DNA from: UBA6522 sp965221035
Lineage (GTDB): Bacteria; Pseudomonadota; Gammaproteobacteria; Steroidobacterales; Rariloculaceae
DNA: 64,000 nucleotides
Reading direction: 5' to 3'
Assembly: GCA_965221035.1 (NCBI GenBank)
Contig: OZ244860.1
Coordinates: 2,604,001 to 2,668,000, forward strand
Shown here: positions 57,202-64,000 of the stretch, piece after piece
Layout: each line of letters starts with the position of its first letter
How positions within the stretch are numbered: position 1 is the stretch's first letter
The notes under the pieces: model-generated
What the model was told of the DNA's origin: nothing
The model's database searches: none
Seen by the model: only the letters and a program-made list of their open reading frames with translations
Program-made: the position numbers and the translations under genes

Positions 57202-57342
57202 GGAGGCGGGGTCTAGGTAGAGATTTTTGTAGGTGCGACCGACGTTGGCGCACATTCAGCGCGTTCGGCGCGCCCATTTCCACATGTTTTCCCAAGAAAC
57301 TGCCCGTTGCGTGTTCCTGCCAACCGTCATAGTCTGAGCTGC

Positions 57343-57900
57343 ATGAACAACGGACGACTTGATCGCGCCCTGCTGTTGGCCATCCTCGCCGCGCTTGGCG
57401 GCCTGTATTGGCAAATGTTCAGAATGAATGAACGGATTTCCGATGAAGCGGCGAGTTTGTCCGCCGACACCGTACAAGTGAGCGAACGATTGTCCGGCGA
57501 CATCTGGGAGTTGAACGAACGATTATCTGGCGACATCGGCGAGCTGGACGAACAGCTGTCCGCCGACATCTCGGAGCTTGACCAAAGGCTGTCCGCCGAC
57601 ATTTCGGAGCTTGACCAAAAGCTGTCCGCCGGCATCTCGGAGCTTGACCAAAAGCTGTCCGCCGACATTTCGGAGCTTGACCAAAAGCTGTCCGCCGACA
57701 TCTCGGAGCTAGACCAAAAGCTGTCCGCCGGCATCTCGGAACTTGACCAAGGGCTGTCCGCCGACATCTCGGAACTGGGCGAACGACTGTCCGCTGACAT
57801 CGCGGCGTTGAGCGAACGGCTTGCTCGTGTCGAAACGCATCTTGAGTACATTGTGCCGAGTGTTGACGGTCCGTCCACCGAACTGTCGCCCGGCGGTTGA
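57343..57900 (+). CDS. membrane-anchored hendecad-repeat coiled-coil protein
   Basis: 185 residues from ATG 57343. N-terminal helix RALLLAILAALGGLYWQMF (residues about 8-26) anchors it, then an 11-residue unit of the form LSADISELDQK occurs eleven times (residues 39-159) and the chain ends with LARVETHLEYIVPSV and a short tail. Eleven-residue spacing of Leu, Ile and Leu fits a right-handed or straight coiled coil. No family could be assigned. Divergent neighbour DUF1640-like protein and the facing MFS-PlsC gene are near; the repeat array lies in one frame with no stop. Confidence 0.78.
   Translation: MNNGRLDRALLLAILAALGGLYWQMFRMNERISDEAASLSADTVQVSERLSGDIWELNERLSGDIGELDEQLSADISELDQRLSADISELDQKLSAGISELDQKLSADISELDQKLSADISELDQKLSAGISELDQGLSADISELGERLSADIAALSERLARVETHLEYIVPSVDGPSTELSPGG
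57457..57819 (+). repeat. eleven 33-base tandem repeats in the hendecad protein gene
   Basis: Eleven units of 33 bases encode LSADTVQVSER, LSGDIWELNER, LSGDIGELDEQ, LSADISELDQR, LSADISELDQK, LSAGISELDQK, LSADISELDQK, LSADISELDQK, LSAGISELDQG, LSADISELGER and LSADIAALSER. Central units (4-9) are nearly identical at the DNA level, outer ones diverge, as expected when copy number changes by slippage or recombination. Confidence 0.92.
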
Positions 57901-57934
57901 ATGGTTATTGCGGAATTTCCGCGGGTCGGCGAGG

Positions 57935-59836
57935 TCACCGCCAGTCTCCCCGCAACGCCATCACCCGTTCCCGCAGGTCGTCTGCGCGGACTTCCTCTGG
58001 CGGTACCGGGTCGGCCGCGACGATATCCACCCGGCTCCAGATGCGCGACCATTGCCGGTGAAAGGCGCCCTTGCCCTGGCGGCTGAAGAAGCTGCCCCAG
58101 AGGCCGCGCAGGGCCATGGGCACCACTGGTACGGGCGTTTCGCGAACGATCCGCTCTATTCCCGGGCGGAACACGTCGATGTTGCCGTCGTGGGTGAGGA
58201 GTCCTTCCGGGAAGATGCACAGCAGATGGCGTGACTCAAGCGCCTGGCGAATCTCGGCGAAAGCGGCCTCGTAGGATTCCGGGTCCGCTCGTTTCGAGGT
58301 GATCGGGATGGTCCGGCTGGTGCGGAAAACGAAGTTGAGTACCGGCAATTCGTAGATGCTCTTGGCCATCACGAAGCGGATCGGCCGCCTGATGGCGCCA
58401 GCCAGCAGCAGCGCATCCACGTAGCTGACGTGATTGCAGACAATCACGGCGGCTCCCCGCTCCGGGATGGCTTCCAGGTTCTCATGGCGGACGCGGTACA
58501 TGGAGTGGGACACGAGCCACACCAGAAACCGCATGGTGAATTCCGGCACCTGCCGGAAGATGTAGCCCGCCACCACCGCGTTGGCGATGGCCACGAACAG
58601 GAACAGCGACGGAATGCTGAGGTCGAGGTAGACGAGCCAGAGGATCGCGAGACCGGAGCCTGTCACCATGAACAGCGCGTTGAGGATGTTGTTGGCGGCG
58701 ATGACCCGGGCGCGCCGGTCGTCTGCTGTACGCGACTGGATATTGGCGTGCAGCGGCACCACGAATATGCCGGCAAACATGCCCATCAGGCCCAGATCGA
58801 TCAACAGGCGTGGCGTGCCTTCCCCCGCCAGGAATTCACTCGCCGTGCGCAGGCCTTCCGCCTCAAGCTGGCCAATGGCGAAATACGAATCGATGGCGAA
58901 CAGGCTGATGCCGGCGGCGCCCAGCGGCACCAGGCCGATTTCGACCCGCCTGCCGGACAGCTTCTCGCACAGCAGCGAACCCACGGCGATGGATATGGTG
59001 AAGAATGCCAGGATCAGGGTCACGACTCCCGAGTCGCCGGCCAGGTGCAGCCGCGTGAGATTGGCGATCTGGGCCAGGTAGACAGAGCCGATCAGCCAGA
59101 ACCAGGATACGCCCAGTACGGACTGGAACACGGCTTTTTTCTCCGTCGCAAGACGCATGAGACTCCGCGTTGCGGTCACCGGATTCCAGGACAAGGACCC
59201 GCGGACCGCCGAAGGTGCCTGCGGAATGCCGAGGCTGGACAGAAAACCGGTCACGGCCACCAATACGACCGTGACCGAAAGAAACAGCGAAACGCTGCCA
59301 CTGTCGTCCCCCGCGGTGGCGCCGCCGATGAGGCCGCCGGCGATGGTGCCGAGCAGAATGGCCACCAGCGTTCCCATTTCCACCATGGCGTTGCCGCCGA
59401 CAAGTTCGGTGTTGTGCAGGTGCTGGGGAAGTATCGCGAACTTGAGCGGCCCGAAAAATGTCGATTGCACTCCCAGGAGGAATACCACGCCCAACAGCGC
59501 GACGACATCCTGAACGTACAGTGCCGCTGCCGCCAGCAGGGCGACGACGATCTCGCCGAGCTTGACGTAGCGGATCAGGCGGGACTTTTCGTATCGGTCC
59601 GCGAGCGTTCCCGCCGTGGCTGAAAAAAGGAAAAACGGCAGGATCAGGAGCCCCGCGGCCACATTCACGAGCAAGTCGGTGGCATCCTCGCTGACCATCC
59701 CGCCATAGACGAGGATGAGCGTCAGCGCGAACTTGTACAGGTTGTCGTTGAAGGCTCCGAGGAACTGCGTGATGAACAGCGGCAGCAGCCGCCGCGTGCG
59801 CAGCAGTCCGAACTGCGATTCCCGGCCCCTCGACAC
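57935..59836 (-). CDS. MFS transporter fused to PlsC-type acyltransferase (LplT-Aas-like, without synthetase)
   Basis: 633 residues, GTG start. N-terminal twelve-helix MFS domain (about residues 1-410) with FITQFLGAFNDNLYKFALTL and GTLADRYEKSRLI, similar to lysophospholipid transporter LplT. C-terminal acyltransferase domain (about 425-633) with the HX4D motif in VCNHVSYVDALLL, FRTSRTIPIT, FPEGLLTHDGNIDVFRPG and PVVPMAL. The E. coli Aas adds a third acyl-ACP synthetase domain, which is absent here. Likely flips and reacylates lysophospholipids in the inner membrane. Confidence 0.85.
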   Translation of the reverse strand: MSRGRESQFGLLRTRRLLPLFITQFLGAFNDNLYKFALTLILVYGGMVSEDATDLLVNVAAGLLILPFFLFSATAGTLADRYEKSRLIRYVKLGEIVVALLAAAALYVQDVVALLGVVFLLGVQSTFFGPLKFAILPQHLHNTELVGGNAMVEMGTLVAILLGTIAGGLIGGATAGDDSGSVSLFLSVTVVLVAVTGFLSSLGIPQAPSAVRGSLSWNPVTATRSLMRLATEKKAVFQSVLGVSWFWLIGSVYLAQIANLTRLHLAGDSGVVTLILAFFTISIAVGSLLCEKLSGRRVEIGLVPLGAAGISLFAIDSYFAIGQLEAEGLRTASEFLAGEGTPRLLIDLGLMGMFAGIFVVPLHANIQSRTADDRRARVIAANNILNALFMVTGSGLAILWLVYLDLSIPSLFLFVAIANAVVAGYIFRQVPEFTMRFLVWLVSHSMYRVRHENLEAIPERGAAVIVCNHVSYVDALLLAGAIRRPIRFVMAKSIYELPVLNFVFRTSRTIPITSKRADPESYEAAFAEIRQALESRHLLCIFPEGLLTHDGNIDVFRPGIERIVRETPVPVVPMALRGLWGSFFSRQGKGAFHRQWSRIWSRVDIVAADPVPPEEVRADDLRERVMALRGDWR

Positions 59837-60195
59837 TTGTCAGGCCATCGACGGGGTACCGTCCACGCTCACGGTTTGTTCCGCTGACATTGGGGGATAG
59901 GAGTCCGTTCGCGTGACCGGAGTTGACTGCAAAGAATTGTGATTGTAGCCCACGCGCCATCGACGGCTCGTGGCAATGTTTCCCGGCTGCCACCTGAACG
60001 TCACGACTGACCGCACGCTTGGGCACCGCATGGAGGCGCCATCGTCAGCGTGAACCCGACGGTTGTGGGCCAATCCGCCGTGCCCGTCCGCCCGTGCGTC
60101 ACGCTGTCGCGAAAGTCGAGTTCAGTGAATCTGTTCAGATGACGTGCTATAAACGCGGCGGGTAGCGAAGCGATTCAATTCTGCGGGAGCTGATT
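59837..60195. other. 359-base gap between divergent MFS-PlsC and ThDP-enzyme genes
   Basis: No gene or RNA recognised. A TATAAA at 60148-60153 is a weak -10 for the downstream operon; a good -35 was not found. CGGGAG at 60184-60189 is the RBS of the ThDP enzyme gene. Confidence 0.35.
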
Positions 60196-61947
60196 ATGGC
60201 AAGCGTGGCAAGAGAGAGAATTCGGTCCGCCACGGCCGAGGACACGCTGGCGAAGAAAAGCCGGGACGCCGGCGTGATTTCCGGCGGACACCTGGTCGGT
60301 GCGGCGCTCAGGAACGAAGGTGTCGACACGATCTTCACGCTGTGCGGCGGTCACATCATCGACACCTACGATGGTTGCATCGACAACGACATCCGCATCA
60401 TCGACGTGCGCCACGAACAGGTTGCCGCCCATGCTGCGGACGGCTATGCGCGTCAGACCGGCGGACTGGGGTGCGTGATCACTACGGCCGGGCCCGGATT
60501 CACCAACGCGCTCACCGGTATCGCCACAGCGCTTCGCTCCGAGAGCCCTGTGCTGCACATCGGCGGGCAGGGTGCACTGACCCAACACAAGATGGGTTCA
60601 CTGCAGGATCTGCCCCACGTGGACATCGCCGCGCCGATCACCAAGTTCTCCGCCGGCGTTCGCTCCACCGAGCGCATCGCGGACATGGTCGCCATGGCCG
60701 CGCGGGAGTGTTTTGCCGGTGCACCGGGTCCGAGCTATCTTGAAATCCCCCGCGATGTCCTCGACGCGGAGGTCGCGGTGGATAAGGCGGTCATCCCGCA
60801 GCCGGGACGCTACCGCGCGTCCACCAGGTCCATCGGCGATCCGGCCGATATCGAGAAGCTTGCGCAGCTGCTGGTGGAATCCGAGCGCCCCGCCATCCTC
60901 CTGGGGACACAGGTCTGGATGTGCCGCGGCCACGAGCAAGCCATCGCGCTGCTCAAGGGCCTGAACATCCCCGGTTACATGAACGGCGCCTCCCGCGGGC
61001 TTTTGCCGCCGGGCGACTCCCATTACTTCCACCGTACCCGAGGTGACGCCTTCAAGCAGGCCGACGTCATTGTCATTGTCGGCACACCGTTCGATTTCCG
61101 CATGGGCTACGGGCGGCGGCTGCGCGACGATGCCACAGTGGTTCATATCGACATGGATTACCGTACGGTGGCCAGGAACCGCGACGTTTCCCTCGGTCTG
61201 GTTGGTGATCCGGGAGCGATCCTCGGCGCGGTCCTTGATGCCACAACCGGGCTGACCGACAACGGGGCGGGCCGGCGCAGCGAATGGCTGGCCCATCTGC
61301 GTGGCATCGAGAAGGTCAAGACGGAGCGGCTGATGCCCCTGTTCCTGTCCGATGCCGATCCGATCCACCCGTACCGGGTGGCCTGGGAGCTCAACGAATT
61401 TCTCACCGAAAAGACCATCTACATCGGCGACGGCGGCGACGTGGTCACCATCAGCGCCCAAGCCGTGCAGCCGCGCGCGCCGGGTAACTGGATGGATCCG
61501 GGCGCGCTGGGTGGTCTGGGTGTGGGCACCGGCTTTGCACTGGCGTCAGGACTCGCGCATCCGGACAAGGAGGTGCTTTGCTACTATGGTGACGGCTCCT
61601 TCGGAATGACCGCCTTCGACATGGAGACCGCCAACCGTTTCGGCGCGCCCTACATCGCCGTGATCGGCAACAATTCCGCCATGAACCAGATCCGCTACGG
61701 TCAACTGGCCAAGTACGGCCAGGAGCGCGGCGACGTCGGCAACCTGCTGGGCGACGTGCCCTTCTCCAAGTTCGCCGAAATGCTCGGGGGATACGGTGAG
61801 GAGGTCCGCGAACCGGGCCAGATCCAGCCTGCGCTGTTGCGGGCGCGTGAAGCCGTGGCGTCGTCGGGCAAGTCGGCGGTGATCAACATCTGGGTGGACC
61901 CGCAGGAGTGGGCGCCCGGAACCAAGCGTCAGACAATGTACAAGTAA
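60196..61947 (+). CDS. thiamine-diphosphate-dependent enzyme (acetolactate synthase / 2-hydroxyacyl-CoA lyase / oxalyl-CoA decarboxylase type)
   Basis: 583 residues. Typical three-domain ThDP layout: N-terminal Pyr domain with the catalytic Glu in RHEQVAAHAADGYAR (about residue 72) and TTAGPGFTNALTG; central domain with PGPSYLEIPRDV; PP domain with the cofactor motif GDGSFGMTAFDMETANRFG and later NNSAMNQIRYG. The C-terminus is short. The two next genes, CoA transferase and acyl-CoA synthetase, make oxalyl-CoA decarboxylation or 2-hydroxyacyl-CoA lysis more likely than branched-chain amino acid synthesis. The exact substrate is not fixed. Confidence 0.82.
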   Translation: MASVARERIRSATAEDTLAKKSRDAGVISGGHLVGAALRNEGVDTIFTLCGGHIIDTYDGCIDNDIRIIDVRHEQVAAHAADGYARQTGGLGCVITTAGPGFTNALTGIATALRSESPVLHIGGQGALTQHKMGSLQDLPHVDIAAPITKFSAGVRSTERIADMVAMAARECFAGAPGPSYLEIPRDVLDAEVAVDKAVIPQPGRYRASTRSIGDPADIEKLAQLLVESERPAILLGTQVWMCRGHEQAIALLKGLNIPGYMNGASRGLLPPGDSHYFHRTRGDAFKQADVIVIVGTPFDFRMGYGRRLRDDATVVHIDMDYRTVARNRDVSLGLVGDPGAILGAVLDATTGLTDNGAGRRSEWLAHLRGIEKVKTERLMPLFLSDADPIHPYRVAWELNEFLTEKTIYIGDGGDVVTISAQAVQPRAPGNWMDPGALGGLGVGTGFALASGLAHPDKEVLCYYGDGSFGMTAFDMETANRFGAPYIAVIGNNSAMNQIRYGQLAKYGQERGDVGNLLGDVPFSKFAEMLGGYGEEVREPGQIQPALLRAREAVASSGKSAVINIWVDPQEWAPGTKRQTMYK

Positions 61948-61962
61948 GGGGAGAACAGGACC

Positions 61963-63201
61963 ATGGACAAGGCCCTCTCCGGCATCCGCATTCTTGACAT
62001 GACCCACGTGCAGGCGGGGCCGACCTCCAGCCAGCTCATGGGTTTTCTGGGCGCCGACGTGATCAAGGTGGAATCGCCCTGGGGTGATGCCACTCGCAAG
62101 CAGCTCGTGGACATCCCCGGCGCCGACAGCCTTTATTTCACCATGCTGAACTGCAACAAGCGGTCCATCACGCTGAACCTGAAGAACCAGAGGGGCAAGG
62201 AGGTCTTCACGAAGCTGATCAGGTGCTGCGATGTGGTCATGGAGAATTTCGGGCCGGGCGTGCTCGACCGGCTTGGCTTCGGCTGGGAGCAGGTCCACCA
62301 GATCAACCCCCGCATCATCATGGCCTCAATCAAGGGGTTCGGGACCGAAGGTCCCTACGCGGCATTCAAGGCCTATGAGAATGTCGCCCAGGCCATGGGC
62401 GGCGCCATGAGCACCTCCGGCTTGCCGGACGGACCGCCGGTGGTGACCGGCGCGCAGATTGGCGACTCGGGCACGGGTGTGCACCTGATGGCGGGCATCC
62501 TGGCGGCGATCATCCAGCGGCAGCGCACCGGCCGCGGCCAGTACGTGGAATGCGCCATGATGGACTGCGTGATGAACCTGGTGCGGGTCAAGTGGCGCGA
62601 CCATCAACGCCTCGACCATGGACCGCTTGCCGAATACTCCAGTCAGGAGTTCGAGGATTTCACCCCGCGTGCCGGCAACGACTCCGGTGGCGGGCAGCTC
62701 GGCAATGCCATACGGTGCAGGCCCGGCGGTCCCAACGACTATCTTTACGTGGTGGTTCAGGAACATGTCTGGAACGCATTGGCCAAACGGGTCGGTGGCG
62801 AGGAGCTGGTGAACGATCCGCGTTTCATCAATATTGACGTGCGCCGTGCCAACCAGGGCGAGATGTGGCAGATACTGACCGACTTCGCCAGCAGCTACAC
62901 CAAGCGCGAGTTGATGGAAATTCTCAACGAGATCGATGTGCCCTGCGGCCCGATCATGAGCACCAAGGACCTGGCCAACGATGATCACGTCAAATTGCGT
63001 GAGATGTACGTCGAGCTGGACCATCCACAACGCGGCAAGTGGTACAACCTGGGGTGCCCGATGAAACTGTCCGACTCGCCCGTGGAGGTGAAGCGGTCAC
63101 CGCTGCTCGGCGAACACACCGACGAGATCCTCAGTGAAGTGCTGGACTACGACGGCGATGAGATCGATGGGCTCAAGGGCGCGGGCGCGTTTACACGTTG
63201 A
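61963..63201 (+). CDS. CaiB/BaiF-type CoA transferase, formyl-CoA transferase-like
   Basis: 412 residues, start 16 bases after the ThDP enzyme stop. Class III CoA transferase with MTHVQAGPTSSQLMGFLGAD, SLYFTMLNCNKRSITLNL and the catalytic Asp in AQIGDSGTGVHLMAGILAA (about residue 170), a GGGQ loop (SGGGQLGN), and ending LLGEHTDEILSE. These are hallmark segments of formyl-CoA:oxalate CoA transferase (Frc). It transfers CoA between acyl groups, likely feeding or draining the ThDP enzyme. Confidence 0.9.
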   Translation: MDKALSGIRILDMTHVQAGPTSSQLMGFLGADVIKVESPWGDATRKQLVDIPGADSLYFTMLNCNKRSITLNLKNQRGKEVFTKLIRCCDVVMENFGPGVLDRLGFGWEQVHQINPRIIMASIKGFGTEGPYAAFKAYENVAQAMGGAMSTSGLPDGPPVVTGAQIGDSGTGVHLMAGILAAIIQRQRTGRGQYVECAMMDCVMNLVRVKWRDHQRLDHGPLAEYSSQEFEDFTPRAGNDSGGGQLGNAIRCRPGGPNDYLYVVVQEHVWNALAKRVGGEELVNDPRFINIDVRRANQGEMWQILTDFASSYTKRELMEILNEIDVPCGPIMSTKDLANDDHVKLREMYVELDHPQRGKWYNLGCPMKLSDSPVEVKRSPLLGEHTDEILSEVLDYDGDEIDGLKGAGAFTR

Positions 63202-63250
63202 GCCGGGGAAGGAGTTCCCCGGCGCTGTGCCGCACAGATAAGGAGATCGC

Positions 63251-64000
63251 ATGCCTGAAAGGCAAGAAACCGTCCGCGGCATACTGAACCGTGTCAAGGC
63301 GGATGGGCGCACCGCCCTCACCGCGCCGGAGTGCGAGGCCGTATGTGCCGCGTACGGCATACCACTGCCGCGCGGAGGATTTGCCCAGTCCGCGACGGAA
63401 GCGCGCGCCATCGCGGATGACATCGGTTACCCGGTGGTGATGAAGGTCGTCTCGCCGGACATACTCCACAAGACCGAGGCCGGCGGTGTGGTGGTTGGCG
63501 TCGCTGACGGCGGCGCGGCCATGTCGGCATACGATTCCATCGTCGCCGGTGCCCGCGCGTGCCGGGAGGATGCCCGGGTCGACGGCGTTCAGGTGCAGCA
63601 AATGGTGTCCGGCGACAAGCAGGAGGTCATTGTCGGTGCCGTCACCGATCCCAGTTTCGGCAAGCTCGTGGCATTCGGTCTTGGCGGAGTGCTGGTGGAG
63701 GTTCTCAAGGACATCACCTTCCGACTCGCGCCTGCCACCGAGGACGATGCCCATGCCATGCTCGACGGAATCCAGGCTGCGGAGGTGCTGGACGGCGTCC
63801 GTGGCGCGGTCGGCGTGGACCGCGATGCGCTCGCCGACATTATCGTCAACGTCTCCGAGCTGATCGGCGACTTTCCCGAAGTCCGGGAGATCGACCTCAA
63901 CCCCATACTGGCCGGCGCCGACGACGCCACCGCGGTGGACGCCCTGATCACCGTGGATTTCTCGCCGCGGAAGGAAAGGTTCAGGCCGAGCCGGGAGGAA
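63251..64000 (+). CDS. ATP-grasp acyl-CoA synthetase (ADP-forming), 5' part
   Basis: First 250 codons; the frame is open at the window edge. AGGAGA at 63241-63246 precedes ATG 63251, 49 bases after the CoA transferase stop. ATP-grasp_5 domain (about residues 20-240) with YPVVMKVVSPDILHKTEAGGV, FGLGGVLVEVLKDITFRLAP and EVREIDLNPILAG. Enzymes of this family form acyl-CoA from acid and ATP with release of ADP. The linker SPRKERFRPSREE at the edge suggests a fused CoA-ligase part follows. Third gene of the operon. Confidence 0.85.
   Translation, partial: MPERQETVRGILNRVKADGRTALTAPECEAVCAAYGIPLPRGGFAQSATEARAIADDIGYPVVMKVVSPDILHKTEAGGVVVGVADGGAAMSAYDSIVAGARACREDARVDGVQVQQMVSGDKQEVIVGAVTDPSFGKLVAFGLGGVLVEVLKDITFRLAPATEDDAHAMLDGIQAAEVLDGVRGAVGVDRDALADIIVNVSELIGDFPEVREIDLNPILAGADDATAVDALITVDFSPRKERFRPSREE

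Noticed and set aside
57457..57819. Tandem repeats resembling a CRISPR array
   Set aside because: Units are directly adjacent with no spacers and lie in an open reading frame; no cas gene is present.
57327..58220. 297-codon minus-strand frame over the hendecad gene, also repetitive (WSSSEMSADS units)
   Set aside because: The plus-strand reading gives a clean Leu/Ile hendecad with a membrane anchor, while the minus reading gives a Ser/Trp-rich repeat with no plausible fold; it also runs into the MFS-PlsC gene.

Overview
The window is one contiguous stretch of a GC-rich gammaproteobacterial chromosome. The first 26 kb follows the classic gammaproteobacterial order: queA-tgt-yajC-secD-secF, suhB/trmJ, iscS-iscA, ndk-rlmN-pilW-rodZ-hisS-yfgM-bamB-der, then xseA/guaB-guaA-tadA. 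Outer-membrane lipoproteins, TonB-dependent receptors, a BamB and a PilW confirm a Gram-negative cell. The many TonB receptors, secreted hydrolases, a sulfatase and an NhaC-type antiporter in the second part suggest a marine or host-associated heterotroph, but the sequence alone does not fix the family. No rRNA, tRNA, insertion sequence, prophage or CRISPR array was recognised. Layout. 0-5 kb: tRNA queuosine genes and the Sec accessory operon, interrupted by a reverse-oriented MazE/MazF-like toxin-antitoxin pair. 5-9 kb: suhB, trmJ and a reduced Fe-S assembly set (iscS, an IscU-like protein without the usual cluster ligands, iscA). 9-17 kb: nucleotide, RNA-modification, cell-shape, tRNA-synthetase, outer-membrane-assembly and ribosome-assembly genes; ispG is missing from its usual place between rodZ and hisS. 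17-22.7 kb: a MetX-family acyltransferase, an NHL beta-propeller lipoprotein and an AAA-ATPase/PD-(D/E)XK protein translationally coupled to xseA. 22.7-26.4 kb: guaBA and tadA. 26.4-60 kb: an accessory region of mostly single genes facing both ways: secreted DUF6152 protein, two lytic transglycosylases, a Tat-exported FMN hydroxyacid dehydrogenase carrying a CxxCH motif, an S9 peptidase beside a very large TonB receptor, an NhaC antiporter, aldehyde dehydrogenase, MacB-type permease, a Fur-box-controlled TonB receptor, MFS, aminotransferase, arylsulfatase, an Nramp-like transporter without the metal-binding motif, VOC and GNAT proteins, quinone oxidoreductase, tannase-family esterase, and two small membrane/coiled-coil proteins, one of them built from eleven 11-residue repeats. 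60.2-64 kb: an operon of a ThDP-dependent enzyme, a formyl-CoA-transferase-like CoA transferase and an ATP-grasp acyl-CoA synthetase (cut by the window end). How the genes work together: YajC/SecD/SecF, YfgM and BamB serve protein export and outer-membrane assembly; GuaB, GuaA and Ndk serve guanine nucleotide supply; Tgt, QueA, TrmJ, RlmN and TadA modify tRNA or rRNA. The best candidates for unusual biology are the exported flavoprotein with a heme-c-type motif, the three-gene ThDP/CoA-transferase/ADP-forming-synthetase operon, the ligand-free IscU homologue, the Nramp-like carrier with an altered substrate site, the nuclease-ATPase coupled to exonuclease VII, and the hendecad-repeat membrane protein.
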